A stretch of 64,000 nucleotides of DNA from Apostichopus japonicus (GCF_037975245.1 NC_092569.1:26293168-26357167), one strand, 5' to 3'. Numbered from the stretch's first letter, positions 1 to 63,686 are shown. Notes: generated by a model from the sequence alone, not told the origin. Numbers and translations are program-made.

Positions 1-960
1 ATGATAGTTGGAAAATATTGAATCAGTAGGCCTTATACATTTACGATAAAGTTGTATTCAGAACTTGGGATTAATCTAGTCACTTTGTCCTGGGAGAGGA
101 TGTGAGGAGGGGGGGGGGGGTGTGGTATGGGCAGTGGCGTAACTAGGTCAGTGCAGCTGGTGTGCCAGGGCCCTGTGGTGCGTATGACCGATAACAGCCT
201 GAAGATAAGTGTTTAAAATCAGAGTATTTATCAGTTTTCTTAAATAATGTTCAGTTCGTTAAGTTCTCTCACGATAACCATTAAATTGGGAATCAAACCA
301 AAACCTGTCCTCAACAGGGAAAGCCTGATAGTGCCATATCTAGATGTCAAGAGGTGACAAGTTTAGAAAGTTCTCAGCCAAAACCCAAACATGACTGGGC
401 TTAGTTGAACGCAGACTCTCCTCTGTGGGCCCATTTCTATTGCTGCACCAAGGGTAGACTGCTCCATGCAGCACCACTGGTGGGACTGGGTCAGAGAGTT
501 GGGGGGGGGGGAGAGAGAGGGGGGGATTGGTTGCATATCAGTTATTTATTTCTGGCTATGCTTCTGGTCGAGTTGGCATAATACAGAGTTGTAATGAGAC
601 ACCTCATCCTAAGTACAAGCAATAATCAGTGATTTCCCTGGCACCAGTTTAATCATTGACTCAAGTCACTGTGTTATTTCTATGGGGGAAATTGTTTTAC
701 AATCTTCTTGGATTCGCTAACTACCTGACATTTTAGTGACTTGAGTGTTGCTTTTGCCATGCTGGCGCTAATGACAGTAGGTCATGGGCCAGTCTGCCCC
801 TGATGATGACTCCCGGAAATGGATGGAACGAGTGACCAAAGAACATGGACAGAATTAGTGTTGATAATTATAACGCTATGTTTATTCGATGAATCTTGCA
901 CTAAGTAGCAAATAAATAAATACATAAATACATATATATGTATATATATATATATATATA
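1..960. other. Region without a recognisable gene
   Basis: Holds poly-G runs (about 109-120 and 501-510), the motif GCAGTGGCGTAAC near 131, which resembles the ends of several DNA-transposon families (no matching second end seen), and a (TA)n stretch at about 933-961. No coding signal beyond short random ORFs. Confidence 0.5.
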
Positions 961-1129
961 TGAAAATCGTAATGAGTTGGAAAATCAAGAACAGTGAAAA
1001 AACTTCCAGCCTCCACCGGGATTCGAACCCGGGCCTCCCGCTTTGTACGCGGACACCCTAACCAACTAGGCCATGAACGTTGATTGTATGTCCAGAGGTT
1101 CTAAACCGGTAAGGAAGGTCGTAATTCCA

Positions 1130-1131
<2 letters not shown>
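961..1131 (-). mobile_element. tRNA-derived SINE, copy 1
   Basis: On the minus strand: a leader with ACCGGTTTAGAACCTCTGG, then a tRNA-like body with A box (TGGCCTAGTTGG), B box (GGTTCGAATCC) and an anticodon-loop-like segment, then a short A/T tail that merges into a (TA)n repeat. The same order occurs in the copy at 63873-64000. A leader outside the tRNA region and a simple-repeat tail argue for a SINE rather than a functional tRNA gene. Confidence 0.7.
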
Positions 1132-1168
<37 letters not shown>

Positions 1169-1182
1169 TAAATATATATATC
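1132..1182. repeat. (TA)n microsatellite
   Basis: Alternating TA with two interruptions, directly next to the 5' (leader) side of the adjacent SINE copy. Confidence 0.85.
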
Positions 1183-4111
1183 CAGTAAGGATTATAATAT
1201 CTTAAATGAAAAAAATGCTGCACAGTGAAGATATATATGCTGCAGATGTGACCATTAAACCAACAATGAAACAATACGGCAAATTCTCATTCTAAACAAA
1301 CAAATATATTATCACTAGTCTTATTAGGCCGTGGGCCGAAGTAGGAAAAGTGATCTAAAAATTAACTTTCGTTGCAAAGTCACGGGGTCTACATGAAACC
1401 CATTACATTTTATTAGCAATATGTATTATTTTCCAAAATCAGTTGTTCCCAAGTGTCAATGTTGCACATTAATGTTTTTTAGGCCAAAATGGCGGCAATT
1501 TCCCCATACATATCCTGCACAAAATAGAATAGACCACAAATACCATAAAATTGATCAGAAGGAGAATCTACCTTCATGCTGAGGTTCCACCGGCTATTTT
1601 GAACATATGTGAATGATAATTTGTTTAGTGGGGGGAGGGGGGTCTACTAAAAGGTCACAAAGCACTAAAAACCGAAATAGAGGGCGCTGTCCATTTCAGT
1701 ATATGGGAGCATTGCATATTGCTATGCAAAAAATTATAATTAAAATTACTTCGCGATGCTTTTCATTGTAATTACATGGAAAATCTGTCTTATTTTGATC
1801 ATGTGCCTAACATCATTCTCCCTAGCCCAATTCTTTGCACTGCAATTCCCATACCTGTTTGGTAGCTGGACATGGATATATTAAATGGTGATTACAATCC
1901 TACCCCTCTCCAAATTTTCAGAGATTGAAGCCTCTCTTGAATTGAAAATATTGAGGCAAAGTTAAGGGATTGGGAAGGTATGGGGAAGGGTGAGGTGGTG
2001 TAAGGAGGGGATATGTATGAATCTAGTTTATAAATGAGGAAAGCATATGGGAGTGAGGCTCCAATGTAAACCATTAAGTGTTATGTAAAGAAGGCGAGAA
2101 AGGTGTGTTAGTTTCAGTTCTGAATTATATTATTATTGCAAAAGATATTTTTTCATAATTTTTTTTGAAGCATTTCTTTTTTACACTTACTTTATAAAGG
2201 GCCAAAACATTATGAATAAAGAAGTGTAACTAAAAACAAGCATTTAGCATATTTGGTCAACAGCATATATGAACAGTGACAGTATTCTAGTTATTGTTAC
2301 ACTTTTTGAACAAGACATTCAACATGCACTGAGTGAGGACATTATGTGGTACAATGATATTACATTAATATAACCATTCAGAGAGTCAACTGAGTTGGAG
2401 ATTCCTTGGAAAACAAAATTTTCAAAGCTCACACCACTTTTGACCAAAAGAGATGTAGTTGGTGTGCCTACATGCAAGTTTGAAAATGTACTTAAAATAT
2501 TATATGTACAATCCAAGACATCACAGGCACACACCATCACCAGTGCATAAATTCCTACTTACAAATATTGTTAAACTGAAGTAACAATTGAAAACATTTA
2601 CTATATCTAATAGCTACAGTATGTATACATTTTCATAGAACAGGACCTGTAACTGTAGCCGTCAAAAATTAGGACCGAGTCTTCTACGGAAGGTTGCTCT
2701 TTATTTATTCATCTGGTTTTCTTTGTTTACCTTCATGAAAACTACAAATAAAAATAATAATTATACAAACAACTACAATATGCACATTCTATCGAATACA
2801 TATACAATAACAAGTGAATATATCATCTATGGTAGTAAGGCTACTCCATTCAGTGATATAGTCCCATCAAAACTGTCGCTAAGTTCTTACGAAAAGAATA
2901 TTTACTATCTCTGTAATTGATGGATATACATATTACAATTGGACAGGAAGAAGCCTTTAGGTCCAGGGTAAACTTACATCTAAACCATAACATAAAATAA
3001 CGTACCTCTTTGGACTCTTTACAAATGTCGGCTCAGTTAAGCACTCTGATAGGTGTGGCAAAGATAAATTGTGTCTTAAAAACATGCATGGTCGGCCTAT
3101 ATGTACAAGGCTGTGCACCCTCTCTCAAAAAATGCCGAGTGAGAGACATCTCGGCCTCGTACACAAAACAATTTAAAGTAACCATTGTGCGGTACTTTAA
3201 TGTGACGAATTCCACATCTGGGAATATTTGCCATGCAGGACAGCACAGGATTGCTGCCGAGCTCACAAATTATGAATACGAACATGTTTAAATAACAATG
3301 AATAGATTTTACGTATAGAAATTGTGAATCAACTGTTACAGGACCTATGAAGTACATTGTACATTTTCATGAAAATTTGCAGGAATTTACACATGGCAAC
3401 TTTCCATCATGTCGTCTCTCATGCAGAAATGCAAATTTGAAGGTCTTGAATAATATAACTACTGGAGACAGAATGTGGCAACTGTGTAGTGTGTGGACTG
3501 ATCTCAGCAGCTTTGGGGCAGGTCCTTGATCCATTGATTCTGTTGACAGAGCAGATGAAGATTTATTTAATATGTATTTGTGATACACAAATGGGCTTCT
3601 TTACTTCACCTCAAGTAATTTAAAGTTGCTTTCAATCACTTTAATGTTGCATAGCTGATAGATAGTTTAAAAAGAGATATGCAACATTGCAATAAATGTC
3701 CACATTAATAAAAACAGTGACTGATAAAGCTCAAATAAAATATGCTTATTAACTTATGCTGCATACCATGAGTTTTGCAAAATTGATTATTCTACATTAA
3801 TTTTTTACTTTACACTTCAATTATATCCTCCCTCCTCCTCCCTCCCTTATTTACTTTTAAACAGAACATGGACCTGAATTTCCATTGAAATACATTTAAT
3901 AAGCAAGACAGTATGCATGTCTGTTTACTTACCGACCATGTTGTCGTTTTTTTCAATGATATGTTCACACATGGAACGGGACTTCAAGCAGTTAAGTATG
4001 TTAAAAGAGCAATGTTTTGCATCATTACAGTATCATATGTATTTGTATAGGCCTATATTCCAACACGTACATATTTGCACTCTATTTGAAGGCAACAGAC
4101 AGAAATCTTAC

Positions 4112-4176
4112 CTGATTGATCATTGTGTGTGAAGTCTCCAAAATCTGTGCAGTATCAGTTTTAGCTGGTAAATCCT
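4112..4176 (-). pseudogene. Possible second exon of the TIR-transposon gene
   Basis: 65 nt between a pyrimidine-rich acceptor (TCTTGCAG|) and donor AATCAG|GTAAGA. It is open in the phase required by the exon at 4708-5023 (split Glu codon) and encodes DLPAKTDTAQILETSHTMIN then Q. Another splice-bounded open segment lies at about 4430-4538 (ETKGWLDVRSVYNLSRERRG) but its phase does not join this one. Weak evidence overall. Confidence 0.4.
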
Positions 4177-4707
4177 CTGCAAGACAGAAAATAAAGAAAG
4201 AGATTTCAACAACAGTTTTGTTTAATTGAGCCTAGGATGACGATCATATATTTACTTGTGATTATGATTTACTTCAAGGCCTGTATTTAAGAGACGGGTT
4301 GTAACTGTTCAGTTGGTTTAACTCGCATTAGTTCAAAAAATATATAAACAAGGCATCTTCAACAAGAAATACAGCATATTTGAAAGACCATACCAAGGGG
4401 AAAAAACTTTGAACTTATTGCAAGTTTTACCTGATCCAGCAACCCTCTTCGTTCCCGTGACAAATTGTACACAGAACGTACATCTAGCCAACCTTTTGTT
4501 TCAGCATAGACTGGTCTATTGAATAACACTGGTTTAGTCAACGTTAGAACTTAGCTAGAGCTGTGTACATTTTTTACCGCGTAGGCCTAGGCTAGTTGAG
4601 AACGACTGTGGTTAATGTAACTGTACGAACTCGAATGACACAGTTTCCAGTCGAATAGAGCATTCATTTTCAATGTAATGTTTCAAGAATACTTAAATAC
4701 AACTCAC

Positions 4708-5023
4708 CAACTGATTGTGTAAGTTTAGATATAGCCCTGGAGATTTTGGAAAAGTCGGTAAACTTCATATAACATTGCCGATGATACCCGCACGTTGTTG
4801 TGTCCAACGTCAAGTTGAGTTCTGCATTGTCAGACAAAATAGTATTGGCAATATCCCCTAATTCTCCACCTAAAGCCTTCCATTCCTTAGCACATCTGAT
4901 TACTCAAGCTTTGGAGACATTGGTAAATGCAGTCATTTTCCCTGAGGCTGTCTTTGAAACATGGATAATGCATTATAATTTCATTTTCGTTCGGCAGGCC
5001 GCCTTATCACTAGTTGACGCCAT
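4708..5023 (-). pseudogene. Decayed first exon of the TIR-transposon protein
   Basis: On the minus strand an ATG at 5023 (MASTSDKAACRTKMKL) opens one frame that runs to a consensus donor GTTG|GTGAGT at 4708, 316 nt, phase 1. Two in-frame stops (TAA, TGA) break it, yet the rest reads like real protein, for example CAKEWKALGGELGDIANTIL and CGYHRQCYMKFTD, a Cys/His arrangement seen in some transposon-encoded proteins. It lies just inside one TIR, where a transposase first exon would be expected. Function unknown. Confidence 0.5.
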
Positions 5024-5330
5024 GTTCAAATGTTGCCAGATGTTAAAAAGTATTGCGCAATCCTGTAGACGCGATTGTGATTGGTTACTCGTGACATCAT
5101 ACGCTGTATTTTCGCCTTATAAACTCTCTCCAAATTTGATTACAATGGTAACGGTTATTAATAACAACTGCAAAAATGTGCACGTTAGACAACTGGGAAC
5201 AATCGATAATGGTCATTTCATATTATTTTCATAATTATAATGGCATTTGTTGGTAGTCCTCTCTGTGTTGCAACGAACTTAAACGATTTTGGACTTCGGC
5301 CCACGGTCTATATATCCTTTACATAACCCA

Positions 5331-6025
5331 ACCAATGTAATCATTTTACCAACCTCACATAATAATCAACTGATGTAATCATAAACTGTTTACCTTTCTT
5401 ACATAATCACCATTATCATATACATGTAATCATACACTGTTTATCTCCCTTCGTAATCATCCTTACCAAACTGATGTAATCACAAACTGTTTACCAATCT
5501 TATGTAATCATCTTATCCAACTGATGTAATCATAAACTGTTTACCAATCTGATGTAATCATCCTTACCAAACTGATGTAATCATAAACTGTTTACCTATC
5601 TTACATAATCACCATTATCATATACATGTAATCATACACTGTTTACCTCCCTTCTGTAATCATCCTTACCAAACTGATGTAATCATAAACTATTTACCTC
5701 CATTCCGTAATCATCCTTACCAAACTGATGTAATCATAAACTGTTTACCAATCCTATGTAATCATCTTTATCAAACTGATGTAATCATAAACTGTTTGCC
5801 AATCTTATGTAATCATCCTTACCAAACTTATGTAATAATAAACTATTTACCAAATACCAATCTTATGTAATCATCCTTGCTAAACTGATATAATCATAAA
5901 CTGTTTACATCCCTTCCGTTAGCATCATTACCAAACTGATGTAATCATAAAGTGTTTACCAATCTTATGTACAATCATCCTTACCAATCAGATGTAATCA
6001 TACACAGTTTACCAATCTTATGAAG
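5331..6025. repeat. About 51-bp minisatellite
   Basis: About 13 diverged copies of a unit built from TGATGTAATCATAAACTG followed by TTTACC, a variable segment, and GTAATCATCCTTACCAAAC. Copies vary in length and sequence, so it is not a fresh expansion. It starts about 25 bp outside the right TIR of the 4-kb transposon. Confidence 0.85.
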
Positions 6026-6346
6026 CACCTAAAGAAGCCCTAATAATCATTGCCTGCTTACCGTGTTTACACAAATTAACTTTGAACTAATCTCAACATC
6101 AAATTCATTTTCATTGAGCTAATCTCAACATGACCTAAACCGATGGTTACAATGAATGCATTATCATTCCTACCCATCCAGTTTGACTATTTCACAATTA
6201 ACAGGTTACTTCTCAATGTGGCGCCCTCCAACCATCCCCGAGATCCAACAGAGGGTGCTGTCACAAGATCTTACCTAGTTTCGTGAACCTGACCAGCTAC
6301 AGTCTCAGACCTATATCACATCGGTACTGTGAGCTGATCACTAATA

Positions 6347-6347
<1 letters not shown>

Positions 6348-6395
<48 letters not shown>
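6348..6395. repeat. (TA)n microsatellite
   Basis: About 48 bp of perfect alternating TA. The short ORF that crosses it (poly-IY) is an artefact. Confidence 0.9.
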
Positions 6396-6397
<2 letters not shown>

Positions 6398-7383
6398 ACT
6401 TCCTTTTAATTATTGAAGTAGACAGGTTTTTGAAACATATTTTCGAAGTTAGAAGTCAAACAAATTGTTTTAAACACCTTAACTTGTGCATTTTAAATCT
6501 TTTTTTTTTTAAACCTAGAACTAGTCAATGACCAAGCATGTGTGTATCCAAGCTTGTCTGGCGAGTGCTAACGTGATACCTTGATTCAGGAATAATATCA
6601 CAGTCCCCTTTGTCAAAATGCTAGAGAGCCCCTTCCTCTGCTGGAAAGTCTCTACCAATCAATTCTCAATAAAAAGCGAACATCAATATGTACATAGTAA
6701 TTCAAATGGAATACAGAGAATCAAGATAATAAGTAAAGTCTGTGTAAAAAAGTGTTATGCAATCTATTGTTTGGGTAAACTATGCACAAAGGCTAGGAAA
6801 ATATTTCAGTGCAATTGATTCTGCAAAGCAACCTTTTAAGATGTTTCTTTTATGTGAGAAATGCATGTTGAGAATTCCAATAGGCTATCCCATCCATCCC
6901 ATGACGTGATATGGGTAACTACTCTTATTGAGAACAAGTATCTGAACTTATACCTGCGCACATAATATTAGTATATATTCAGGGCTGACAACAATACATA
7001 AGAATTTGTGTGTGTCTGAACTTGTTTTGTATTCTGACTGAGGGCTTGAACAAAGATATTGCGATTCTTCAGACGGAAAGAATCACAAGGTCCTCAGAAA
7101 AATTATATTGTTAATAGATATCGTTAAAATTAGGTAGGGTACATGGACTTGAAGAGTGTAAAAAATCAACTGGATCCTCAGTCTGAATGTAAAACACGGC
7201 TGGCTGGTCTGTGTCTGTTTAGAGTAGTTTTGAGAAGGCTGTGTACATGGAGGGGGGGGGGGGGATGAAATTTGGGTTATCTGTGACATTTCTGTTTGCT
7301 GATATGGATGATATATTTGCTGAACTCCAGTGTGTTTGTTAGTTTTGATCCTCTTATCAAGTACTTATTGGAAAGAACCGTAT

Positions 7384-57789
<50,406 letters not shown>

Positions 57790-57862
57790 TTTGAACAAAT
57801 CCAGAAGCGGAAAGGGAAAAACAATCTAAGTTCATCAAATGTGTCTTTTCCTGTGGTAAATT

Positions 57863-57872
57863 GGTATATATC
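57863..57872 (-). promoter_or_regulatory. Possible TATA box of the FReD gene
   Basis: Read on the minus strand this is GATATATACC, about 75-80 bp upstream of the first ATG, a reasonable distance for a short 5' UTR. AT-rich sequence is common here, so it is only a candidate. Confidence 0.3.
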
Positions 57873-60800
57873 ATATATGTATGTCTTGCCGTCTCTGTGA
57901 TACTAATGAAGATTAACTGACTTTGCCAGCACTTTTAACCATCTTCATAGAGTGATGTCCAATAAAGACACACATGTAGTGACTTTTCATTGGTCATTAT
58001 GTGGCTGACGTATGTAATGTTTCATGCATATTCAAGATCAACGATTGTGATTATACAATGTGGAAGTTATGTACACATTTAGTGTTCAAATCATATCAAA
58101 TATCAAGTGGTAACTCTGGAAGCCGCTGAGTGGTCGATTGGTAGACTATACCTATACAATATGAATATTCAATGAAATTTGCTTAATCTCAATTGGCTGT
58201 TTGTCCCTCCAATACCCAGTTAGATTGTGCCAGCTTGTTAGATGTCAAGGGTTAATTATCTTCTTTCATATGATACGTCTTGAAAAAAAATTTTGTTGTT
58301 GCTATGCAAAGCAAAGTCACATATTCCATACCCTTCGAGGTTTCTGCATTCTCCGATTGATCAATTTTCCTACTCCTCGGGTACCACGTTTCTCTTGAAA
58401 AGAGGACAAAAAATGTAAATGACGTTTTCAAAAACATTTGTATCCGCGTACTTCGTAAAGGGTTTCAGAGATGTTGTGATAATCCTTTATGGTAGCTTAT
58501 ATATGAAAGACTTCTGGTGATCAATAGGCAGGGGCGCAACAACTGTTTGTAGGCCTACTGGGGAGGGAAGCGGGGGGGGGGGATACGATGTTAAAGTTTA
58601 CATAATATACAGTAATACCGCCTGAACATTGGAAATCAATATGAGTTTTCCGTAATTGTGTTACACTCGTAGCCCCAGTCCCCTGACATTGTGACTATGT
58701 AAGAGATGTTTGTTCACGAGGGTAAAACCAAACTACTTAGCTGATCCGCATACAACCCCGGTCCCCCTAGCAAGGAGACTGTGACTATGTGTGATCATAC
58801 CGGTCTTACGTCAAAGCAGGAACTTGCTACAGACACCTTGGTCAAAGTTACTATCACGAATCCCTTGCAGAGGGAATAGATACTACACATGATCAGGTTA
58901 AAGGTTGGTGAACCACCTATACTGTTAAATATTTACTGGTGATCACATGATCTTAGCCAATAAGCTTACAGGTATATATGTAGCTAGTCGTGCACAAGAT
59001 TTCAGAGGTGGAAGCCGGAGGGAGATGGGGAGTGGGAGGGGGTGGTTCTAAAATTCTTCCGACTGATTTAGGCAGGGGCATAAAAAGGAAACAGTGCTGC
59101 ACTTGGTCTTAGCCAAAAGGTATGATAACCTCCAAAAACCTGAGCACAACTCCATTACGAAGGGAACAGTTCTTTTTCGTGTTTATTCAAGGGAATATTA
59201 ACCAAAGCGACAGCTAGTTCGAGGTGGAAGTCTTCTTTGAACGTCTACGTCACAATGGTATTATAAATTATTAGCTGGGAAGATGAATAAACTGTGCGGA
59301 TCTGAAAATGAGACAAATAGATTGTACACAATATGTTTGTAACCACTGTAATAGGATCCAATCGACAAATATGGTTCGTTCAATATCAATTTGAATATTC
59401 ATATTATCGAAAATGATCAATTTAACGTCATTGACGGAGATATTATCAAGACCAGTGTAAGAAGTGGAGAGATCAAAGAATTACGTAAGCACAACGAGTA
59501 GAGGGGAAGTCTGGTGGACGACGGCTCAGTCCTCATGAGATATTAATCGGTCGTTGGCTGGTATGTTGGACGATTGTTGGTTTTTAAATATGTAGATTTT
59601 CGTGTTTGGTCGTCTACTGGTGATAATGCTATCCAAAATTGTGTACCGACTATAACTATCAATCAGCTAGCTAAACCGTTACAATTTTCTCTTGTTATTG
59701 AACAATAACGAAAATGAATTTAAAATCAACACCAAAATTGGCTTTTTAGGGAGTGTTTCCTTTTTAACAAAGGAGTTATTAACTATTGGTGGCGATATAT
59801 GGTTTTCTTCTTTTCAAATTTAGAGACATCTATTTTGCAAAGAAGAGTTATATTTTGATGTTTTTTGCACAATTGGATATGAACAAGTAATGTTTTTCTG
59901 TTTTAATTTTTTATCTCTTTACGGTGGCCCTGAAGAGACATCCGAGTTGTAGACTCACTGTTTACCGCTTAACTTGACGAAAATTGTCAAATTATCGAGT
60001 TGGTGATTTGCATGTATACTTGTTAACATTTACAAAAAAATCGACATTTGTCGAGATGACACGTTACGATAACATGACATCTTGAAGAAAATTGTAAATT
60101 CGTAAATTGTCGAGCTGTGGCGTTAGATATGTAAAACTTGACAAACACGTCAATAAACAAGCTAATTGATGACTCGTCAAGTTACAGTTAACATGATATC
60201 TTGACATTACATATCAAATTGTTGCGATATCGCGTAACTCATACCAGGGAATTGTTCCCTGCTTATACTTTACACGATAGGACTATATACAACTCATTTG
60301 TCCTCTCAGAACTACCGTACTTTTCAGAATCACTTGAAGGCCTACGTGTGCAAACAATTAGAAAGCGGTGGCGATGACATTTATGTATTCATATACCTCT
60401 TTTGTGTTTGAATGTAGCTTAAAACAGTTGCACGTCAAATTGATCGAACACTAGGCCTATACTATTAAATGAAAGCTCTAAATTAATTTCTAGTAAAAAA
60501 GGGCAATTTAGTGTGTGTTAATGATCGCCACAAACGGTCGTAAAATATTCCATACTGATAAAAAATGAAAGGTTAATCAGAATTTGTTATTGATGTTTTT
60601 TGGAGGTTGTTATGGTAACGGATTTTATTTTCTCTGATACTCCAGTCGGCGATAGATTTAATATTAAATATTTCATATTTCATATTATAAATTAATAAAA
60701 AACAGAAAAAATAAGGCTATTCCAGTTGAATGATTATTTTGGACTGATGAAAAAGGAATAAATTATAAGTTTCCAGGTGAAGTTTGAATTCATTTCCTAG

Positions 60801-61951
60801 GCAACGTTTATCAGTTAACATCAAATTGATAGGACCAAAAGTGAACTTGAAGCAAGCAGATGTGATGTCAGAAGTACACTGATAAATTTGATTCAGGTTT
60901 ATTGTTGTTGCTGTAGTTGAAAGTTACAAAATATTAACTTCAAAATTGTGTTGCATTTGAAAACGAATACAACACAGTCATTGGCATAATTGTTAACTTT
61001 ACATCACTTAAGGTAAATTTGGAACCTCCTGTCTAATCCAAACTCAAAACAACAAAGTGAAATTATACAAAGGAGAAAAAAACAAACATTTTGAAGTCTG
61101 CAATTTACATGTTAGTCCTAGGCAAAGGCTTCTTGTAAGTATGTAGAATCAAATTATGAAAGAAACAAGCAGCCGCTTCTTTGTGGTGAAAAAACGGTAA
61201 TTATTAAATTTTTAAATATTTTGGGTGTATATTTCGGCAATGTGATGTCCCTACTAAAAATTCCATACATATATAGCCGCTTACTTTGTTATTGTGATCT
61301 GCAACTGGTGGAGGAAGGGGGGGGGGGAGGGGTGACCCAAACTTCCATCGTATTTTAAGTGGTCTACTATATATATATCCTTGACTATTATCAGTGTATT
61401 TTTGTAACAGCATATCAAAATTAATTCTGTGCATAAAGTTACTCTTGCAACTTACGGACTGTAAGAAGTCCAGCAAATTTAATTAAAGAGCATAAACTGT
61501 TCAAATGATCACTTCTAAAAAAAAAAAAAAATGGCAAACTAAAAGTAGTATAGAAACACATCCTGCACTGAAAACCGTTTCTGTTGTAAAATTATCAAAA
61601 GTAATTTCATGCCTCATGTCAATAACAGTTATCGCAACAGTTTGAGGACAAATCCATGCGTTATCGTGTTCAAATTGAGACAGTACATGTTTTAAAGTAA
61701 ACCTTTGTACATATAATAAGCAAACAACAATATTTTGTTCCCCAATCCTGATAACAGTTATAAGGGTCACGTGATTACTTTGATTTCTTGATGCGAAATT
61801 CCCTCTAAAAATAAAACAAATCGAGAGAATTCGAATATTTTATTCTCGATTGTTCAGCTTGAGATATAATACTCTACGTAGAATATCAGTTAGCAGGACC
61901 AGCCCTTCCCCTCAACAGGCAGAATTCTCCAGAAAAATATCTTAGTATGCC

Positions 61952-61991
<40 letters not shown>

Positions 61992-62743
61992 CAACATGCA
62001 TATGCGGTTAACCTAAACAGGTGGGAAATACTTCAACATTGTTTCAAAACTTTCAAACTATAACACTATTTTGAATCTAAGAACACACGGTCACCCTTTT
62101 ACCGAAATTTCTCACACCCTTCTTCTTACACCCACCACTGAGCGACTTAGTATTTTACACCCCCACCCCCCGCTCCCCACCGTACAAGTAATGTGTTTAC
62201 GTCCGTCAGACAAGATACTCATATTTACCATCTAGTAGTTCACAGGTTCTATATATATATACATCCGTGGCACACAATCCTTTCAAATATTCACCAAATA
62301 TCTGATGCACGTGAAGGGCTTATAAACAATTGAAACTAAAGTAAATAGCTCTCGTCATGTATTCACGAAGACCTATTTATTAACTTTACGAAGGATTTTT
62401 AATGATATATCTGATATAAATGTTGATTAATGTTTACGATGGGTAAACCAAACGACTTACACAGCGAAAAACACAATGAACGTTTAATCCCCGTTACCAA
62501 GGAAATATGTTGTTAAACTGTGAACGAAGGAAATCATTGCAAATTATTAGCTGCATTGTATTTAAAGCCACACTTGTAGAATACCATTTGGTATCATTTT
62601 TCTGGCGGAAGATTGTATCGTTGCAAGGAACTTTGTAGTGACGACTCAAATTCTACCTTTTCCTAAGGCTTGAGTTATTCTTATATCTCAAGTGACAGTA
62701 TCTCTCTGTGGACTTTATCATTATTACTGTAACAAGAAGAAAT
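57873..62743. other. Intergenic region between two divergent genes
   Basis: No convincing ORF, exon or TE protein was seen. It holds poly-G runs near 58570 and 61318, a (TA)n run near 61954-61985, and at about 59970-60235 a stretch with repeated TTGAC/GTCAA motifs in both orientations. Regulatory elements of both genes would be expected here, but none can be named. Confidence 0.5.
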
Positions 62744-62813
62744 ATGAAGCTTTCTAGAGCTACCATTATCAAGCTGTTGATGGTTCATCTTGTAACTACT
62801 GCTTTGACGAAAG
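62744..62813 (+). CDS. First exon of a second secreted-protein gene (partial)
   Basis: ATG at 62744 in a good context (A at -3). It encodes MKLSRATIIKLLMVHLVTTA then LTK: basic N-terminus, hydrophobic core and a plausible cleavage site. The exon ends ACGAAAG|GTGAGC, an excellent donor in phase 1, the same phase as the signal exon of the FReD gene. An AT-rich TATTTAAAG lies near 62559. No later exon is seen in the last 1.2 kb, so the mature protein is unknown. It is divergent from the FReD gene; it might be a paralogue, but nothing visible proves that. Confidence 0.5.
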
Positions 62814-63114
62814 GTGAGCATATTTCTTTATTTGTTTTATTTTTAATCGAACTTTCGCAAAGTAGAGTGTACCTCAGTAAGCCGGGCCTAAACTTCCCAG
62901 AAGTCATCAGTTGCAAAATGTATAAAAACATATATTGGTTGAAAATATGACAGAAAACGAGCAGTAAATACAAAAAAAAGCAATACTATAAAGCTTACAA
63001 AAGTTGACTTAAAATGGAGCAAAACATAAAGTAAGACCCCCCCCCCACCCAAAAAATGAAATAAAAACAGGTGAAGAGACAAACAACAATAAGATAAAAT
63101 TAAAAGAGTCATAT

Positions 63115-63245
63115 CATATCCTTAATTAAAACGGTTTATGGTTGCAGCACTCTTAACATTATTGGGAGATGGTTCCATTCTTTGGCCCCAATATAAGAAA
63201 ACCGTCTTTTATTAAATTCGGTTCCCTCAACCGAAGAAAAAAGCA
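63115..63245 (-). pseudogene. LINE reverse-transcriptase C-terminal fragment
   Basis: The minus strand reads GTEFNKRRFSYIGAKEWNHL then PNNVKSAATINRF, the block before the end of CR1-group RT proteins (SY-G---WN-LP). Very short; a 3' relic. Confidence 0.55.
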
Positions 63246-63589
63246 GCAAAAACGATAATCAACCTACACTCCCTACAAATACACACACACACATTTATAT
63301 ATATATATATATATTATATATTTTATATAACAATCGAGAAGTACAATCTCGCCCATGTTCTAAGGTCGCTGTTTTCCTTATTTCTATCTTTTTTTTGTTT
63401 ATTGTTCGGCAGACAGATTCAATATTTGTATACCGTACCGTACGTTCAATCAACTGTGTTGGGAATATTTATCGTGATCTTATAACTTTCAGAAGTGTTG
63501 CTTTTTAAACTGATCATAAACGTCTGTTAAATAGGCCTATACTGTAACTATATATCAGCCGTTGTCAATCTTCAAAGATGCAAGAGCAT

Positions 63590-63595
63590 ATATAT

Positions 63596-63632
<37 letters not shown>

Positions 63633-63633
63633 C

Positions 63634-63685
<52 letters not shown>
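63590..63685. repeat. (TA)n microsatellite
   Basis: Long alternating TA with two TTCATA or AAA interruptions; longest dinucleotide run of the window. Confidence 0.9.

Positions 63686-63686
<1 letters not shown>

Larger units (their letters stand above)
1329..5306. mobile_element. 4-kb DNA transposon with terminal inverted repeats
   Basis: Ends are CCGTGGGCCGAAGT (1329-1342) and its exact reverse complement (5293-5306). Homology continues inward with a second shared block, TTCGTTGCAA, on both sides, so the TIRs are about 45-55 bp. Inside, the minus strand carries splice-bounded coding remnants (4708-5023 and 4112-4176). No matching target duplication was seen and the superfamily is not identified. 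Confidence 0.65.

Noticed and set aside
1016-1080. Functional tRNA gene on the minus strand
   Set aside because: A and B boxes are present, but the arms pair poorly and leader and tail are shared with the copy at 63873, so it is a SINE.
3010-3357. Overlapping ORFs of 77-93 codons on both strands
   Set aside because: Inside the 4-kb transposon; none carries a motif, and mutual overlap on both strands suggests chance.
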